In this document: positions 62,027 through 64,000 of the stretch, piece after piece
Position numbering within the stretch: position 1 is the first letter of the stretch
Layout of the letters: every line of letters starts with the position of its first letter
NCBI RefSeq assembly: GCF_947489565.1
Contig: NZ_CANLEA010000021.1
Location: 1 to 64,000 of the forward strand
Direction: 5' to 3'
Length of the DNA: 64,000 nt
DNA from: an uncultured Kordia sp.
GTDB lineage: Bacteria; Bacteroidota; Bacteroidia; Flavobacteriales; Flavobacteriaceae
Notes under the pieces: model-generated
The model's input: only the letters and a program-made list of their open reading frames with translations
The model's database searches: none
Told to the model about the DNA's origin: nothing
Program-made: the position numbers and the translations under genes

Positions 62027-63271
62027 TTAATTTAAATTTAATTCTTCCATATCTTTATAATCATCATAACTCGAAGTAATGACACGATCGCCTTCTTTTA
62101 AACCTTCTAAAACTTCGTAATAAAAAGGATTCTCACGTCCGATGCGTACAGAGCGTTTTACGGCTTTATTGTCTGAATTTAATACAAAAACCCATTTCCC
62201 ATTGGTGCTTTGGTAAAATAATCCTTTTGGAAGTAATAATGCTTTGCTATTGTTTGATAAAAACATTTTACTTTTTAAAGACATTCCTCGACGAATTCCT
62301 TTTGAAATTGAATCTGTTTCAAACTGCAATTCTACTTGAAAACCTCCTTTCACAATCTCAGGATAAATTTTTGAAATACGAATTGGCATTTTTTGATCGT
62401 CCACAGTCACGGTTCCACGTATGCCTTCTTTAAGTTTTGAAATATAGTATTCATCAACTTTTGCGGTTAATTTATAACCATCCAAAACATCAATTTTCCC
62501 AACATTATCACCTTGATTGTAGTTTTGTCCCAACGTCGGATTGAATGACGATAACAAACCATCTTTAGGCGCTTTTACAATAAAGTTTTCTTTGTTTTTA
62601 CGCAATAACTCCAAACTTTCTTCCATCTTTCTTACCGAAGCATTGATACGCGACAATTGTACATTACGATCATTTTTTTCGTTAGAAACTTTCGTTTTAA
62701 TCACTTCGTTACGCTCTTTTTGAAATTTGTATTCTTGCTCTGATGTTTGATACTTATTGCGTGCAATGATTTCTTTTTTGTACAATCGTTGATCAATTGC
62801 ATACTGACGTTCTGCATTTTTATAAGCATTGTCAATACTCAATAACTGTTCGTCCAAATTCAATTGTTGATTTTTGATAGTGACACGAATATTTCTCAAA
62901 TTATTAATCTGTTCTACAATGGCAGTTTCTTGTGTCAAATAATTCAATTCTGCATTCGGATTGTACACACGTAATAACGGCGTTCCTTTTGTCACCGTTT
63001 GTCCGCTTTCTACAAATACTTCCGAAACCGATCCGCCTTGAATTACATTGATCAATACCGAAGTTTTTGGTTCTACAGTACTATTAAATAATAACACATC
63101 TTCAAAGTCACCTTTTGTTACTTCCTTAATAGAAATGGTTTCTTTGTCTAAGTTCACTTGCTTTTTACGTGTGGCGCTCATAAAAATAATAGCGGCTAAC
63201 ACAATCGTTGGAATTCCCCAAAACAGCATACGTTTCGTTTTTTTATTTTTTGGTTGAATTTGCTTGTCCAT
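62027..63271 (-). CDS. HlyD/MacA-type periplasmic adaptor protein
   Basis: About 414 residues from M-D-K-Q-I-Q-P-K-N-K; the track start 38 codons earlier lies upstream of the sigma-54 promoter. Single N-terminal membrane anchor, barrel-sandwich domain, a long coiled coil (about 95-235, N-L-R-N-I-R-V-T and later R-N-K-Y-Q-T-S-E-Q-E-Y), and a beta-barrel/MP domain with G-R-E-N-P-F-Y-Y-E-V-L-E-G-L-K-E-G-D-R. Links the permeases to an outer-membrane factor, which is not in the window. First gene of the efflux operon. Confidence 0.92.
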   Translation of the reverse strand: MDKQIQPKNKKTKRMLFWGIPTIVLAAIIFMSATRKKQVNLDKETISIKEVTKGDFEDVLLFNSTVEPKTSVLINVIQGGSVSEVFVESGQTVTKGTPLLRVYNPNAELNYLTQETAIVEQINNLRNIRVTIKNQQLNLDEQLLSIDNAYKNAERQYAIDQRLYKKEIIARNKYQTSEQEYKFQKERNEVIKTKVSNEKNDRNVQLSRINASVRKMEESLELLRKNKENFIVKAPKDGLLSSFNPTLGQNYNQGDNVGKIDVLDGYKLTAKVDEYYISKLKEGIRGTVTVDDQKMPIRISKIYPEIVKGGFQVELQFETDSISKGIRRGMSLKSKMFLSNNSKALLLPKGLFYQSTNGKWVFVLNSDNKAVKRSVRIGRENPFYYEVLEGLKEGDRVITSSYDDYKDMEELNLN

Positions 63272-63299
63272 CGTTTTTTTATTTGTTTGATAGATAGAG

Positions 63300-63315
63300 T
63301 GCCATTCTTGTGCCA
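63300..63315 (-). promoter_or_regulatory. Sigma-54 promoter of efflux operon
   Basis: Minus strand TGGCACAAGAATGGCA: GG at -24, GC at -12, exactly 10 bases between, against consensus TGGCACG-N4-TTGCA. Predicted start about 63289, giving an 18-base leader before the adaptor ATG at 63271. Confidence 0.82.
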
Positions 63316-63378
63316 TGAAAAAAAAAACATGTAAAAAACTAAAAATCAGATATTTAAAAAATAAAGCGTTTTTGCAAG

Positions 63379-63416
63379 TGTTCATTTTCGAACATTTTTT
63401 TGTTCATTATCAAACA
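63379..63416. promoter_or_regulatory. Two candidate enhancer sites
   Basis: TGTTCATTTTCGAACA (63379-63394, TGTTC-N6-GAACA perfect dyad) and TGTTCATTATCAAACA (63401-63416, one mismatch). Starts are 22 bases apart. They sit 90-130 bases upstream of the sigma-54 start and just before the NtrC-type gene. Confidence 0.65.
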
Positions 63417-63434
63417 TCTCACTAACTATGTAGT

Positions 63435-64000
63435 ATGAGAAAAAAGGAAGCTTCCATATTAATTGTTGATGATGATGACGATATTTTATTTTCTGCGCGT
63501 ATTAGCTTGAAGAAATATTTTACGGAAATCATTACCACAAACAATCCTAAGAAGATTAACAATTATATTACGTCACAAACGTTTGATGTGGTTTTGTTAG
63601 ATATGAATTACCGCATTGGTTTTGAAGATGGGAAAGAAGGATTGTATTGGCTGCAACAAGTCAAGGAAATAAGTCCAGAAACAACCGTAATTCTCATGAC
63701 TGCTTTTGGAAGCGTGAATCTAGCTGTAGAAGCGATTAAGCAAGGTGCAACCGATTTTATTCTGAAACCTTGGAATACCGAAAAACTGTATAGTATTGTC
63801 AATGCAGGTGTGGAATTAGCGCGATCGAAACGAAAAACAACACAATTAGAAACAGTTCAGAAACAACTGGACAAAGATTTTCATCAACAGACAGAACATA
63901 TCATTGGAAAATCCGCTGCGATGAAAAAAGCGATCAATTTGGTCCAAAAAGTAGCGCCAACAGATGCAAATGTGTTGATTTTAGGTGAAAACGGAACTGG
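63435..64000 (+). CDS. NtrC-type sigma-54 response regulator (partial)
   Basis: 188 residues visible, cut by the window's right edge and so missing from the track. Receiver domain with I-L-I-V-D-D-D-D-D-I-L, phosphoacceptor Asp56 (V-V-L-L-D-M-N), Thr89 and Lys111 (L-K-P-W). After a linker, H-I-I-G-K-S-A-A-M begins the AAA+ domain, and the last residues L-G-E-N-G-T-G are Walker A. Divergent from the efflux operon and the obvious activator of its sigma-54 promoter. Its sensor kinase is probably further right. Confidence 0.93.
   Translation, partial: MRKKEASILIVDDDDDILFSARISLKKYFTEIITTNNPKKINNYITSQTFDVVLLDMNYRIGFEDGKEGLYWLQQVKEISPETTVILMTAFGSVNLAVEAIKQGATDFILKPWNTEKLYSIVNAGVELARSKRKTTQLETVQKQLDKDFHQQTEHIIGKSAAMKKAINLVQKVAPTDANVLILGENGT

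Overview
The window looks like chromosome of a low-G+C marine Flavobacteriaceae (Bacteroidota), possibly Kordia-like. This is inferred from the very A+T-rich sequence, Bacteroidota -7 promoter elements (TAnnTTTG), a type IX secretion (T9SS) C-terminal sorting domain, a SusC/FecA-style TonB receptor with a carboxypeptidase-D-like N-terminal domain, DUF6090, DUF2141, 2TM and DUF7619-like families, and RiPP precursors with the MKKKNLK..LNK leader seen in this phylum. I see no rRNA, tRNA, CRISPR array, insertion sequence or phage region.

Layout. 1-3.3 kb: a minus-strand sensory cluster (TPR-like protein, LytS-type histidine kinase fused to a 2TM domain, three stand-alone 2TM proteins). 3.8-10.7 kb: small membrane proteins, a TonB-C-like protein, a phosphatidylserine decarboxylase, a GNAT, DUF6090 and two lipoproteins. 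11.2-13.6 kb: an alpha-oxoamine-synthase/acyltransferase fusion. 13.7-17.3 kb: DinB-like, LysM, lipoprotein and GNAT genes. 17.4-19.5 kb: a TonB-dependent receptor. 19.7-29 kb: a YdjM/YhhN membrane operon, NDH-2, an ECF sigma factor with a membrane partner, acyltransferase, Nudix, cyclophilin, beta-barrel and TRIC genes. 29-36 kb: the conserved RDD / SpoIIM / DUF4129 / DUF4350 / MoxR / DUF58 cluster. 36-46 kb: a membrane protein, a 43-residue repeat protein, DUF2141, RiPP-like precursors, Dps divergent from OxyR, and a large LRR T9SS cargo. 46-52.5 kb: AIM24-like, DUF4442, a DUF4870-PadR-PspC-GIN cluster and TrxB. 52.7-55.5 kb: a frameshifted lipoprotein, a frameshifted RiPP precursor and an unrecognised three-gene operon. 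56-64 kb: a MacAB-like efflux operon, divergent from an NtrC-type regulator that runs off the right edge.

Main discoveries. (1) Three unlinked genes, namely the TPR gene beside the LytS kinase, the TonB receptor and the DUF2141 gene, share one promoter architecture. It is a direct repeat (ACAATTCATCC, then ACAATT/ACAGTT exactly 21 bp later) followed exactly 42 bp later by a degenerate -7 box GANATTTG. This looks like a LytTR-type regulon, plausibly served by the kinase in this window. (2) The efflux operon has a near-consensus sigma-54 promoter (TGGCACAAGAATGGCA) with two tandem TGTTC-N6-RAACA sites upstream, matching the divergent NtrC-type regulator. (3) A RiPP precursor with a 90-residue, 8-Cys sequence is encoded without visible maturation genes. 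A second precursor with the same leader is hidden in a 'gene-free' gap, broken by one missing A in a homopolymer. A third, double-Gly leader-like micro-ORF sits between two terminators. (4) A perfect 38-bp palindrome lies in the 37.3-37.9 kb gap, and a 13-bp-arm palindrome lies just upstream of the promoter of the unknown three-gene operon.

All functional calls come from reading motifs by eye. No database search was possible.
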